Below are positions 8,482 through 16,556 of a DNA stretch of 55,791 nt, piece after piece. The stretch comes from Verrucomicrobiia bacterium (GTDB lineage: Bacteria > Verrucomicrobiota > Verrucomicrobiia > Verrucomicrobiales > DEV007). The DNA lies in the NCBI GenBank assembly GCA_030427505.1, contig JAUICH010000033.1:1-55791 (forward strand), in the 5' to 3' direction. The notes below the pieces were generated by a model. That model was not told where the DNA came from and made no database searches. It worked only from the letters and a program-made list of their open reading frames with translations. Both the position numbers and the translations under genes were made by a program. The number at the start of each line of letters is the position of its first letter. Position 1 is the first letter of the stretch.

Positions 8482-9792
8482 TCACCAGCAGAGCCCCTGG
8501 TACTGGCTGGGTAAAGTACCCAAGTTCCGCCAGCCATTCACGTCGATAACGTGATGGTCCGGAGTCACCCACTTGGCCAGGGCTTCGATTTCGGCGCACC
8601 GCTTCGATACCACCAGTACCTCCGCGCTGGCCACGGCCTCTTCCAGGTTCTCCGTGAGCAGGGTGTCGAGCAGCGGCAGCCGGAGATTGGCGAAGCGTTC
8701 GTTGGCGCCGAGGAGGTTTTCCGGCGCCACGGCGGGATCGAAGATCCGGACTTGGAACCCTTTGAGGAGCAGCGCGGCGGCCAGTTCCACCAGAGCGCTG
8801 CCCCGGAGATCGTCCGTTCCCGCTTTGAAGGCAAGGCCCAGCAGCGCGACGCTGCGCTTTCCGGTCCGTTCCACGATGGAAATGAGGTGCTCCAGGTGTT
8901 CCTGGTTGCTTTCGAGCAGGGAATTCAGCGTGGAGGCCGCCACATTGTGCGAACGCGCAAACAAGCGCAGGGCGCTGACGTCCTTCGGCAGGCAGGAGCC
9001 GCCGAAGGGATTGCCCGGCCGGAGGTAGTAGGGGGAGATGTTCAGGCGTTCGTCCGCGCAAAGCAATTCCATGACCTGGGAACTGTCTATTCCGGCGGCC
9101 TTGCCAATGCGGCCAATCTCATTGGCGAAAGACACCTTCACCGCGTGGAAGGCATTGCAGGCGTACTTCAGCAACTCGGCGGTTTCCAGATCCGTCACCC
9201 CCGTGCCTTCGTCGACGATCCCCTGAATCGGTTTCACGGACCCATCGGCCGCATACGTTCCCACGGCTGAAAGACTGGGATTCCGGAAATCTTCAATCGC
9301 GGTCCCCTGGCGGAGAAATTCCGGGAAGAAGTAGACGCTTACCCGGCCCGTCTCGATCAGATCGCTCAGGTACTTCTCCGCGAACCGGCGCGTGGAGCCG
9401 GGGAGCATGGTGCTGCGGTAAATGAGCGCGTGACTCCCCTCCGACTGAGAGAGCGCGTCCGCGATCTGGCGGGTGACCGCCTCCACATAGGTCAGATCCA
9501 GGTCTCCGGAAGCAGTGGACGGCGTGCCGACGCAGACGAGAGAAACTTCGGTCTCCCGGATGGCGAGAGCCGCGTCCGTGGTGGCGGAAATGAGCCCGGC
9601 CTCATGGTGTTTCGCCATCAGTTCGTCCAAGCCGGGTTCCGCGATGGGCGCCCGTCCGGAATTGATGAGCTCGACCTTCCGCGGGTGGACGTCGACTCCG
9701 ATGACGGGGCAGCCCCGGCTGGCGAGACAGGCAGCCGTGACGCTGCCCACATAGCCGAGGCCGAAGACGCTGATTCTCTGGGGTGTCGGCAT
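8482..9792 (-). CDS. algD: GDP-mannose 6-dehydrogenase (AlgD-like)
   Basis: This 436-aa member of the UDP-glucose/GDP-mannose dehydrogenase family oxidises GDP-mannose to GDP-mannuronate with two NAD+. The N-terminal Rossmann motif is ISVFGLGYVGSVTAAC; the centre contains ANEIGRIGKA and RPGNPFGGSCLPKD with the catalytic Cys; the C-terminal domain contains LLGLAFKAGTDDLRGS. The phrases VCVGTPS..GDLDL, FGGSCLPKDV and the terminal GLCW match what I recall of Pseudomonas AlgD more closely than Ugd enzymes. It suggests mannuronate in the exported polymer. It is followed on the same strand after a gap by the methyltransferase (convergent) and preceded by the VanZ gene 74 bases upstream. Confidence 0.85.
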   Translation of the reverse strand: MPTPQRISVFGLGYVGSVTAACLASRGCPVIGVDVHPRKVELINSGRAPIAEPGLDELMAKHHEAGLISATTDAALAIRETEVSLVCVGTPSTASGDLDLTYVEAVTRQIADALSQSEGSHALIYRSTMLPGSTRRFAEKYLSDLIETGRVSVYFFPEFLRQGTAIEDFRNPSLSAVGTYAADGSVKPIQGIVDEGTGVTDLETAELLKYACNAFHAVKVSFANEIGRIGKAAGIDSSQVMELLCADERLNISPYYLRPGNPFGGSCLPKDVSALRLFARSHNVAASTLNSLLESNQEHLEHLISIVERTGKRSVALLGLAFKAGTDDLRGSALVELAAALLLKGFQVRIFDPAVAPENLLGANERFANLRLPLLDTLLTENLEEAVASAEVLVVSKRCAEIEALAKWVTPDHHVIDVNGWRNLGTLPSQYQGLCW

Positions 9793-9866
9793 GGGAACGG
9801 TATTGAGGACGTTGTTAGGCGAAGAAAAGTGGGTAACGAGTCACCTCTGCCGCGAACTTCTTGGAG

Positions 9867-10820
9867 TTACTCTGGCGGCTGGTTGGTCAGCCTGACGGAG
9901 GAGAGGTAGAAGATACGGGCCGGTTGCTGGATGCCAGTAAAAAATGTCAGGCGCTGGACCTGACTTAAGTCCAGGGACCGGTCTTGGGGGCCCGCCTCGA
10001 TGAGCCGGAGAGGAATGCGGAAGGTTTCTTTACCGGTGGGCACCCGCAGGCTGCCATTGTAGCGGTCGTCATGACCGGAGGAAGCGGCGTCATCCACGCG
10101 GAGACCTAGTTCGAATGGGTCTCCCGGATTCTCCGTGGAGAAAACCAGGAACTGGTAGCCGGACCAATCCTGGACCGTGGGAAGATAGTGAACGCTGCGA
10201 TAGTTCCCCGGAGGGGTTTCCAGCTTCAGCCAGAATTCAGGTGGAGAGGCTTCCGCCGCGGAGGCGGTGGCCCGCAGTTGAACGGCGGTGGACTTGGTCT
10301 CGCTTTCCGGCTGCCAGAACGGAAGCGTTGTTCTTGTGGAAAAATCTCCCAACTCCGGAAACCGCGCCGCGTGCCGCTGGCGAAGCAGCAGGTGTTGCGC
10401 GACGGGCGAGAAAGACGCCAGCACTCCGGCCACGCAGAGCAGAAGGTAGCGGACCACCTGGGGGCGGGACGGGCCTTTGAGGAGCAGGCGCAAGCCCAGG
10501 ATGGCCAGCAGCGCCCCGGTGAGGTCCCACATGATGTCTTTCAACGAAGCGTTTCTCCCGATGAACATCTGGATGCCCTCCGTCAGGAAGGCCAGAAAGA
10601 GCGCGGCCAGCATGAGGTGAAAGGCACGCCTGTCTCCAGAGACGGTTGCCGGCCAAAAGCTGGCCAGGGAGAGCGTCAGCACGAAAAAACCGGGAACGTG
10701 AAAGGTATCTTGAATCAGTCCCGAGAGAGGATCGGAGGGGTCGCCACCATGCCCCGGCCAGAAAAGGCCGGTCAGAACGGTTGCGATCAGAAACGCACTG
10801 AGAAGACGCCACCAGCGCAT
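9867..10820 (-). CDS. VanZ-like membrane protein with C-terminal beta domain
   Basis: This is a 317-aa protein. Residues 1-150 form a VanZ-type module: four predicted membrane helices, with a TEGIQMFIGRNASLKDIMWDLTG region that matches the conserved acidic/Asp positions of VanZ proteins. The remaining ~160 residues are outside the membrane and look like a beta-sandwich (YLPTVQDWSGYQFLVFSTE.., LRVPTGKETFRIPL), similar in style to carbohydrate-binding or CIA30-type domains. I chose the ATG at 10818-10820 since it directly precedes the first helix. It is divergent from the RfaH-like gene (119 bases between). VanZ proteins are common in polysaccharide loci, but their function is not settled. Confidence 0.75.
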   Translation of the reverse strand: MRWWRLLSAFLIATVLTGLFWPGHGGDPSDPLSGLIQDTFHVPGFFVLTLSLASFWPATVSGDRRAFHLMLAALFLAFLTEGIQMFIGRNASLKDIMWDLTGALLAILGLRLLLKGPSRPQVVRYLLLCVAGVLASFSPVAQHLLLRQRHAARFPELGDFSTRTTLPFWQPESETKSTAVQLRATASAAEASPPEFWLKLETPPGNYRSVHYLPTVQDWSGYQFLVFSTENPGDPFELGLRVDDAASSGHDDRYNGSLRVPTGKETFRIPLRLIEAGPQDRSLDLSQVQRLTFFTGIQQPARIFYLSSVRLTNQPPE

Positions 10821-10939
10821 GGGCGACTGTGGCAGGGCTTGAGGGGAAATAAACGGAAAATCCACTCCAGAACGGATTGAGCGATGGTCGTTGCCAGGCG
10901 GGTGAGGTGCGATAGGATGCATTTCCAGAGGCGGCCGCG

Positions 10940-11515
10940 ATGACTGACGAGAACTCCAACCTTCCCCCCGTTCAAGAGAAGACAGTGGGATGGTACTGCC
11001 TTCACGCCAAGGTGAAGCGGGAACACATCGCCGCCCGGAACCTCCGGAACCTTGAGGGCATCCTGGACGTGTTCTGTCCCCGCATCCGCTTTCCCAAAGC
11101 CACGGCCCGGGGGAAAGTGTGGTTCGTGGAAGCCCTGTTCCCTGGCTATCTGTTCGCCCGGTTTGATCTCGCCCTCTTGAAACGGGCCGTGAACGCGCAA
11201 ACCGGCATCTCTGGCGTGGTCCATTTTGGCGAGTGGCATCCGGTCCTGGAAGAAACCATGATCGATCCCCTGCGGCGGGAGTTCCAGACCGGAGAGGTGA
11301 AAGTGGTGGAAGAAGCGCTCCGGCCGGGAGACCAGGCGGAAGTGGCGGCCGGACCGATGAAGGGACTGCAAGTGGTGATCTCCCGCGTGCTCCCGGGCCG
11401 GGACCGGGTTCGCGTCCTGCTGGAGTGGCTGGGGGAAATCAGGGAAGCGGAATTTGGCCGGGAGACTCTCGTGGCGCCTTTTTCGGACCAGAGCGGACGG
11501 AAAAACGAAGCCTGA
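10940..11515 (+). CDS. NusG-family transcription antiterminator (RfaH/UpxY-like)
   Basis: This 191-aa NusG paralogue has an N-terminal NGN domain starting at GWYCLHAKVKREHIAARNL (from about residue 17) with the FPGYLFARFDL segment near residue 70. A C-terminal KOW domain begins near residue 135 (GDQAEVAAGPMKGLQVVISRVL). Specialised NusG paralogues of this type (RfaH, UpxY, LoaP) ride RNA polymerase through long polysaccharide operons and suppress terminators in the leader. Its place at the edge of the export genes, upstream of a leader terminator at 12299-12351, fits this role. Start ATG at 10940 was taken because the NGN fold follows; the preceding 119 bases are shared with the divergent VanZ gene. 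Confidence 0.87.
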   Translation: MTDENSNLPPVQEKTVGWYCLHAKVKREHIAARNLRNLEGILDVFCPRIRFPKATARGKVWFVEALFPGYLFARFDLALLKRAVNAQTGISGVVHFGEWHPVLEETMIDPLRREFQTGEVKVVEEALRPGDQAEVAAGPMKGLQVVISRVLPGRDRVRVLLEWLGEIREAEFGRETLVAPFSDQSGRKNEA

Positions 11516-11556
11516 ACTTCAGAGAGCTGGGAAAAGAGCCCCGGGAAACAAACGCC

Positions 11557-11585
11557 GGAAGGCGCCCCATGGTTTGGGCGCTTCC
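11557..11585. terminator. hairpin between convergent genes
   Basis: GGAAGGCGCCC pairs with GGGCGCTTCC across an eight-base loop with one bulged G. It lies between the stop of the RfaH-like gene (11515) and the stop of the convergent pilin-like gene (11588). No strong T-run follows on the plus strand. On the minus strand a GTTTGTTTCC stretch follows. A bidirectional terminator is plausible. Confidence 0.4.
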
Positions 11586-11587
11586 TC

Positions 11588-11812
11588 TCAAACGGAGGCC
11601 GTCAAACAGGAAGGTGAAGGCTCAAGATACAGAGCGGAGGGGTCCTCATCTTGAGGAAACACCGGCTCGTCGTGTTTCAGGTGGTACTTGATCAAGCCAA
11701 GAATGATGATCGAAATAATGCCGAGGACCCCCAAAACGACCAAGGATTCAATGATCGTGTACCCCTTTTTGAGGACGGGGATTTTGTTCGAGTGCAAAGG
11801 AACAGGCTTCAC
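11588..11812 (-). CDS. small type IV pilin-like protein
   Basis: This 74-aa protein has a prepilin cleavage motif, KKGYTIIESLVVLGVLGIIS, with the peptidase site after Gly17, Glu at mature position 5 and a hydrophobic helix of about 20 residues. The mature domain is very short (about 35 residues after the helix), shorter than major pilins, so a minor pseudopilin or a small membrane anchor is more likely than a pilus subunit. It is preceded by a tiny lipoprotein gene nine bases upstream on the same strand, which suggests a two-gene operon. No other pilus machinery is in the window. Confidence 0.7.
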   Translation of the reverse strand: MKPVPLHSNKIPVLKKGYTIIESLVVLGVLGIISIIILGLIKYHLKHDEPVFPQDEDPSALYLEPSPSCLTASV

Positions 11813-11821
11813 AAGAAGAGC

Positions 11822-12010
11822 TTAGATAACCGGAAGCCAGGGATCGACCCGCTGAATTTCTCTTGGAATGTGGCCATTGTAGCCCTGAGATCCGAAATAT
11901 GGCTTGCTGGGCCGGCCGGACGGTTCGTGATGGGCACAACTCGAAGCCCCCAGAATCGAACAGATTGAAGCCAGCAGGACAGCGGAGCGGAGAATCTTCG
12001 AGCGCTTCAT
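11822..12010 (-). CDS. small putative lipoprotein
   Basis: This 62-aa protein starts MKRSKILRSAVLLASICS and reaches a Cys in GASSC near residue 26, a plausible though not perfect lipobox. The mature part is about 35 residues, rich in Gly, Pro and aromatic residues (PYFGSQGYNGHIPREI). No family is recognised. It sits nine bases before the pilin-like gene on the minus strand, so the two may act together at the cell surface. Coding is supported by the signal sequence and the tight spacing. Confidence 0.55.
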   Translation of the reverse strand: MKRSKILRSAVLLASICSILGASSCAHHEPSGRPSKPYFGSQGYNGHIPREIQRVDPWLPVI

Positions 12011-12755
12011 GAGTCAGCAATTCGTGAGGGGAGCATCCCGGAGTTGATGAGAACAATCAAGCGGAAATCGTGTGAAACTGGGATGGGCCGGCTCTGGAAC
12101 CCTGCTTGGTCCCCGGGCCCAATGGATTGGGGGACGAGACCGCGATAAAATCGCGCGGTGGGAAGCGGGACCGCGGCGGTCTCTTTTCATGTTCCGGATT
12201 TCAAAATTTTTTTGATCCACGGACCATCGGAATTCGTTTAAAACCGAGTTGGGAAAAAACCGAGGGTGGACGAGGGAAGAATGGGGCGATTAGACCCCCC
12301 AAGAAAACTGCCCGCAAGCGCAGGTATCCGTTGGACAGTCTTGGTTTTTTTGGTTAAAATAAGCTGGGGTTTTGTGGCGTCGTCCGGGGAGATTGAATCG
12401 CTGGGAATGGGATTGCGCGGCGTTACAGAAATTATAAAAATCATCTCAATTATTGGGATTACAGGCGAATCTTAAAGAATTTGGGTATTAAATTTATCGG
12501 ATCTTCTTGAATGTCCGGTGCGCCGATAAGTTCGAGAAAGCTTGGGGGTGGAGGCAAGAATTGCTTGTAAAATAAGGGATTTTCCTTCATCGAGAGGCGT
12601 TGTTCTTGCTGCTTCCTTAGAGGACATTATTCCGCCAGAGCACTAAAAGTTAGCCCGTGCAAATATTGTCACCAAGCCGGAATTGACCGGAATTTGTCCC
12701 GAGTCTATACGAACCCCGACTCGCACTGTTTTTGTTTCCGCCAACCACTACCTCA
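12011..12755. other. long intergenic leader region of the polysaccharide operon
   Basis: These 745 bases separate the minus-strand lipoprotein gene from the plus-strand barrel gene. Short ORFs here look random. A hairpin with bulges sits at about 12106-12136 (GTCCCC..CCAAT / ATTGGGGGAC). A terminator-like hairpin with a seven-T run lies at 12299-12351. The part after 12400 is AT-rich and could hold promoters, but no -35/-10 pair is clear enough to call. The length is unusual for this dense locus and suits a regulated leader. Confidence 0.5.
12299..12351 (+). terminator. intrinsic terminator-like hairpin in the leader (possible attenuator)
   Basis: CCAAGA (12299-12304) pairs with TCTTGG (12339-12344), and CTG.CC inside pairs with GG.CAG after a three-A bulge. 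The hairpin is followed at once by TTTTTTT (12345-12351) on the plus strand. No gene on the plus strand ends nearby, since the preceding genes run the other way. It therefore most likely acts inside a leader transcript of the 12756 operon. The RfaH-like protein encoded at 10940 is a candidate to relieve it. Confidence 0.55.
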
Positions 12756-15458
12756 ATGTTCAAACGTTCTTCGAAATTCATTAGAGTTTTCGAATGCGGG
12801 AATTCCCGGAGGGAGGTGGTGGCGTTTTTTATCTGTGCGCTGGCTCTTGTCGCGCTTGGGAATACGGCTTTCGCGGAGGAGAGAGCGAAGGAGGCGCCCA
12901 AACCCAATGCCAAACCCAATGCCAATGGCGGCGGAAACGGATACCTGTTTGCCGATACGGTGGGTTTGGACGGAACGCGTGGGATGAACGTGGACGTGGT
13001 GACTCCCGATTTGAGGGGGCACGCGGTAACGGGTGAGATTCCGATCGCCCAAGCGGCCGGCGGAGAAGGGTTTGTGTTCCAGCCCGCCTCGGAACCCGTG
13101 CGTCCTCAGCAGCCTTCCCGGGTGTCGGCGCCCGAGCGAAAAGCGGGCGAATCCGATCTGGATTCCTGGGTATCGGGAATTTTGGACAAGCCGCGCTCCG
13201 GCGGGGCAGAGGTCAAAGAGGGGAAACGGGAGCCGCTTTTTTCTCCAAAGGTCGCGGAGGAAGTGCCGGACCGGGTCGCTAATGCAAGTCCGGTGCCCGA
13301 GGCGGAGGCGCCCACGGTTCCAAAAGCCAAAATCGTGGAGATTCTGAGGCCCGAAAAGCCCGAAAAGCCCGAAGACACTACCCCGAACGAAGCCAAGCCC
13401 GATGAGAGTGGCGCTTTCAAGCCCAAAGCGGGGGTGTCGGAAGCTGAACTGTCTTCCTCCTGGCAGGTGCCAGTCTACGGACCCAAGAGACTGAAGTCTG
13501 AGGGGCAGGCTCCTCCGGAGCCCCGGCCAGCGGCTCCGGAAAAGCCGGAAGCGAAGGAAGATTCGGGTTCGCTTACCTCCGGAGGGGGCAATCCGCTGCG
13601 GTTTGGTGAGGACAATTCCGGGGTGGTCGGGAATTTTGAAATGACGGGTGGAGAAGAGGCGGTGAAACCAGCCGTGGCGAAGGCGGGCGAAAGTTCCTCA
13701 AAAGAAACTCCCGGCGAAATGTCTGACGTGGCTCCAGCGGACGTCTATGGCTGGTCCGGTTCCGCTCCGTCTTCGGATTTGGTGGGGGTTTCGAGCAGCG
13801 CCCTGAATGCGTCGCTCGCGCCGTCATCCTCGTCTGGAGCCACCTCCAGCAAGGTCGATACCTGGTCGAGTGGATATTTCCCGACCGTTCGCGAGAAACA
13901 GCTCTTGGGCGGGGATTACTCCCGGAGTGGGGGATACACCGGACCAGGCGGGTATGGTGGAGCCGGTTCCAACCGGGGCCCGGACTTTCCGATGCAGTCC
14001 GCGACCGGTCTGTATCAATACGACCAGCCTTATCTCGACAATGAAAGAGCCTTCTACGACCGCTACCCGGGGGTTTTCAAACCGCTGGAGCGTGGCTTGG
14101 GTTTCTTTTCGGATCACGACGCGTTTGTGGTCAGCACTCCCGGCCCTTACAGCAACGGAACGTTTGTGGCGGACGGGTCCTTTGACCTTTTCACCAGGGA
14201 CTTTGACCCGGACCGGGCTCATGTGAAGGTGGGCACCTTCTATCTGGACTTCCTTTCGATGGGAGCCGGCGTGATGTATTCCGACTACGATGGAGTCGAA
14301 CGTTTCAGAAGAGGGGAAGAAGACGGGTGGCTGGGCTTCGTCGAACTTTCTTTGAGGTCTTACTTTCAGATCACCGATAACTTCTACCTTTCCGCCGCGG
14401 GTACCGTTATCTATCTGCCGGTCAAAAACCGCCTGGGATTCAGGCTGGGGACTGGCGGCGAGCCGACCGGCTTCATGCGCCTGAATTACGAAGACGAGTG
14501 GGGCCCGTGGGATCTGCTCGTCTATGATGAAGTGGGGGTTCATCCGGGGTTCGATATCTTCCATGACCAGGGGACCGGGGCTTATCAGAGAGCGGGCCGG
14601 TATTACTACGGTTTCCAGGATACGGACCGGTCAGGCGACTTTTTCAGCGAAGATTCGGCCTACCTGTCCAACGTGGCGGCCGCGGAAGCCTCGCGGCCAG
14701 TGGGCACGGAGTGGCGCCTGTGGCTGGATGCGGATCGCCGGGATTCGTGGAGGTTCTCGGATTTCAGCGAACATACGGCCAACGACCGCGCCGGCGCCTT
14801 GTTAGGATACGAGGGCATCCGGATACCATTCTCTCCCTTCGTGGAATACGACGTCTATGCCCGGGATAACTATCGCAGCTATTACCATACGGTTTATGGC
14901 GGTATCAGGGGCCGGATCACGGAGAACCTGAGCATGAGGTCGCGGACGGGTTACCTGTGGTCGGTCAACTCCGACCCGGAGCGAGACACTTGGCTGTGGG
15001 AGGCAGGTCTTGACCACAACCTGACTGAGCGGACCCGGCAAAGCGTGTTTGGGGGACAGGACTTCGTAACCAATGACCTGACTGGCGAGTCAGGGGTTTC
15101 GAATTTCATCAACTACACCATTCAGCACCAGATCACGGAGCGCTTGCGGGGATCGGCGTTCTTCCAATATTCCGACGACGACGGTTTCGATGGCAGCTTT
15201 TCTGGCGACCGGGAGCTTTACTCGGCCAGTCTGAGCTACGATGTCGGCGACTTTTCCAACATTTTGGGAACCGTTGCCTATGAGCGGCGAAACAGTGACG
15301 GGGAAGGTTCGGGTGGAGACGAGGAAAAACTCCTCTACCGCATTGCCTTCACCCACCGGCTCCTGTCGAGGACAACCTTCTGGGCCTTTTACGAGTTTGA
15401 GGATGCAAACCTGTTTGACGAGCATCTTTACGCCCTCGGTCTCCGGGTTTACTTTTAA
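12756..15458 (+). CDS. large outer-membrane beta-barrel protein with disordered N-terminal domain
   Basis: This protein has about 900 residues. A signal peptide (hydrophobic VVAFFICALALVALG, cut after an AFA site near residue 42) is followed by some 350 residues rich in Pro, Lys, Glu and Ser, including short repeats such as KPNAKPNA and PEKPEKPED. From about residue 430 to the end it alternates aromatic and polar residues like a membrane barrel (YFQITDNFYLSAAGTVIYLP, HLYALGLRVYF), and it ends in Phe as outer-membrane proteins often do. It is the first gene of the export operon, so it may be a porin-like exit channel or surface anchor for the polymer. I chose the ATG at 12756 over a TTG at 12732. 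No named family is recognised. Confidence 0.8.
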   Translation: MFKRSSKFIRVFECGNSRREVVAFFICALALVALGNTAFAEERAKEAPKPNAKPNANGGGNGYLFADTVGLDGTRGMNVDVVTPDLRGHAVTGEIPIAQAAGGEGFVFQPASEPVRPQQPSRVSAPERKAGESDLDSWVSGILDKPRSGGAEVKEGKREPLFSPKVAEEVPDRVANASPVPEAEAPTVPKAKIVEILRPEKPEKPEDTTPNEAKPDESGAFKPKAGVSEAELSSSWQVPVYGPKRLKSEGQAPPEPRPAAPEKPEAKEDSGSLTSGGGNPLRFGEDNSGVVGNFEMTGGEEAVKPAVAKAGESSSKETPGEMSDVAPADVYGWSGSAPSSDLVGVSSSALNASLAPSSSSGATSSKVDTWSSGYFPTVREKQLLGGDYSRSGGYTGPGGYGGAGSNRGPDFPMQSATGLYQYDQPYLDNERAFYDRYPGVFKPLERGLGFFSDHDAFVVSTPGPYSNGTFVADGSFDLFTRDFDPDRAHVKVGTFYLDFLSMGAGVMYSDYDGVERFRRGEEDGWLGFVELSLRSYFQITDNFYLSAAGTVIYLPVKNRLGFRLGTGGEPTGFMRLNYEDEWGPWDLLVYDEVGVHPGFDIFHDQGTGAYQRAGRYYYGFQDTDRSGDFFSEDSAYLSNVAAAEASRPVGTEWRLWLDADRRDSWRFSDFSEHTANDRAGALLGYEGIRIPFSPFVEYDVYARDNYRSYYHTVYGGIRGRITENLSMRSRTGYLWSVNSDPERDTWLWEAGLDHNLTERTRQSVFGGQDFVTNDLTGESGVSNFINYTIQHQITERLRGSAFFQYSDDDGFDGSFSGDRELYSASLSYDVGDFSNILGTVAYERRNSDGEGSGGDEEKLLYRIAFTHRLLSRTTFWAFYEFEDANLFDEHLYALGLRVYF

Positions 15459-15558
15459 TAGGCGCAGCGGAAAGTGTGGGAGGCGGAAACCTTCCGGAAT
15501 ATCCGGGCTGCCAGTGGTTTTGATGTGAACAAATTGCTATACCTTGGGAAAATTTGAC

Positions 15559-16419
15559 ATGAAACGAACGAACTTTACGTCAGCCCTTTGCCTCTTTCTT
15601 GCCTTGGCCGCGGGCGGTTGGATCTGCGGCGAAAATGCCTTCTCGCAGACTGACGGCGCGGAAGGAGAGCCTGCTTTCGGACAAGAGACCGAAATGGATC
15701 TGCCAGGGAGTTTCCACCATTACTATGGTCAGAGGGTCAATCAGTGGCGGGATACCGAGCGCTATGTGGCCAAGCTGGACCTGGACGCCGACCTCAACTA
15801 CGACGGAGTCGTGTCGAACGACGATCCCGCGGACGGTGGAGCCTTCGAGCACACCCCTCCGGGACTGATTGTGGGAGTTGGGGAATTGAGCAAGCTGATC
15901 ATCCGCGTGCGGCCTTACCGCCTGGACTACCGGGGCGAAGTCGTGGTGACGATGGAGGTGGCGGGGATCAACCGGGCATCGCGGTCAGGTGAGTTTGAAT
16001 CCTTCGATCAAGAGTTGGCCTCCACCGGCCAGATTCGCGTCTGGTCGGACGCGCAGCGGAGCAAACTGCTCTTGGACTCCGCAGATCCTGAACTGCGGAC
16101 TCACGAGTGGGTCGCCGATATGCAAGTCTATCCGGCGAATCTGCCAGGTGTATTTCCCCGGCTCGTTTACGTCGAAGGGATGGCCCCGTCCGCTTTGTAT
16201 TCTGGAGACGTTCGTCTTCTGGTGACCGTGTCCCAGCGGGAAAAGGGAGTCACCCGGGAAACTTATGCCGAATATCGGGCCCGGGCCGTAAAGGCGTTCA
16301 GGACTTCATTTGACCACCTGCTTCTCACGGTCAAAGACCAGCCTCAGGAAAAGCTGTACATTAACAATAACGCGGAAGGCGTTTGGATCACCCCTGGCAC
16401 GAGTGGACCTCCGAAATAA
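15559..16419 (+). CDS. secreted protein with a dockerin/EF-hand-like calcium loop
   Basis: This 286-aa protein has a signal peptide (ALCLFLALAAGGWICG, processing expected near residue 30). Near residue 75 it carries DLDADLNYDGVVSNDD, which fits an EF-hand or type I dockerin calcium loop (D-x-D-x-N-x-D-G). The rest is predicted mostly beta, with RVRPYRLDYRGEVVVTMEV and LLVTVSQREKG segments, and resembles no family I can name. It lies between the barrel gene and the Wza-like gene on the same strand, so it probably acts in the periplasm or at the surface with them. ATG 15559 was preferred to the upstream codon at 15544 because it directly precedes the signal peptide. Confidence 0.75.
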   Translation: MKRTNFTSALCLFLALAAGGWICGENAFSQTDGAEGEPAFGQETEMDLPGSFHHYYGQRVNQWRDTERYVAKLDLDADLNYDGVVSNDDPADGGAFEHTPPGLIVGVGELSKLIIRVRPYRLDYRGEVVVTMEVAGINRASRSGEFESFDQELASTGQIRVWSDAQRSKLLLDSADPELRTHEWVADMQVYPANLPGVFPRLVYVEGMAPSALYSGDVRLLVTVSQREKGVTRETYAEYRARAVKAFRTSFDHLLLTVKDQPQEKLYINNNAEGVWITPGTSGPPK

Positions 16420-16556
16420 GGAGCTGAGTTTTCAGCAGTTTCTGATGGTGACTGTTGTTGTTGTTGGGGAATAGCGGGAAATCGAATTTTCCGCGCCCTG
16501 GCGCGAGGGGTGGGCCGGTTCTAGCAGCCGGTCTGTTGAGAGAGTAGGACTGGAAT

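Noticed and set aside
9867-10820. Exosortase/archaeosortase identity for the membrane protein
   Set aside because: It lacks the Cys/Arg/His active-site pattern of exosortases and shows VanZ features instead; no PEP-CTERM substrate is seen in the window.
12106-12475. Short ORFs in the leader region (83 aa and 69 aa)
   Set aside because: They cross the hairpin and T-run of the probable terminator and have low-complexity, unlikely composition.
12541-12570. TGGAGGCAAGAATTGC as a sigma-54 promoter of the export operon
   Set aside because: GG to GC spacing is 11 instead of 10 and the -24 box is poor.
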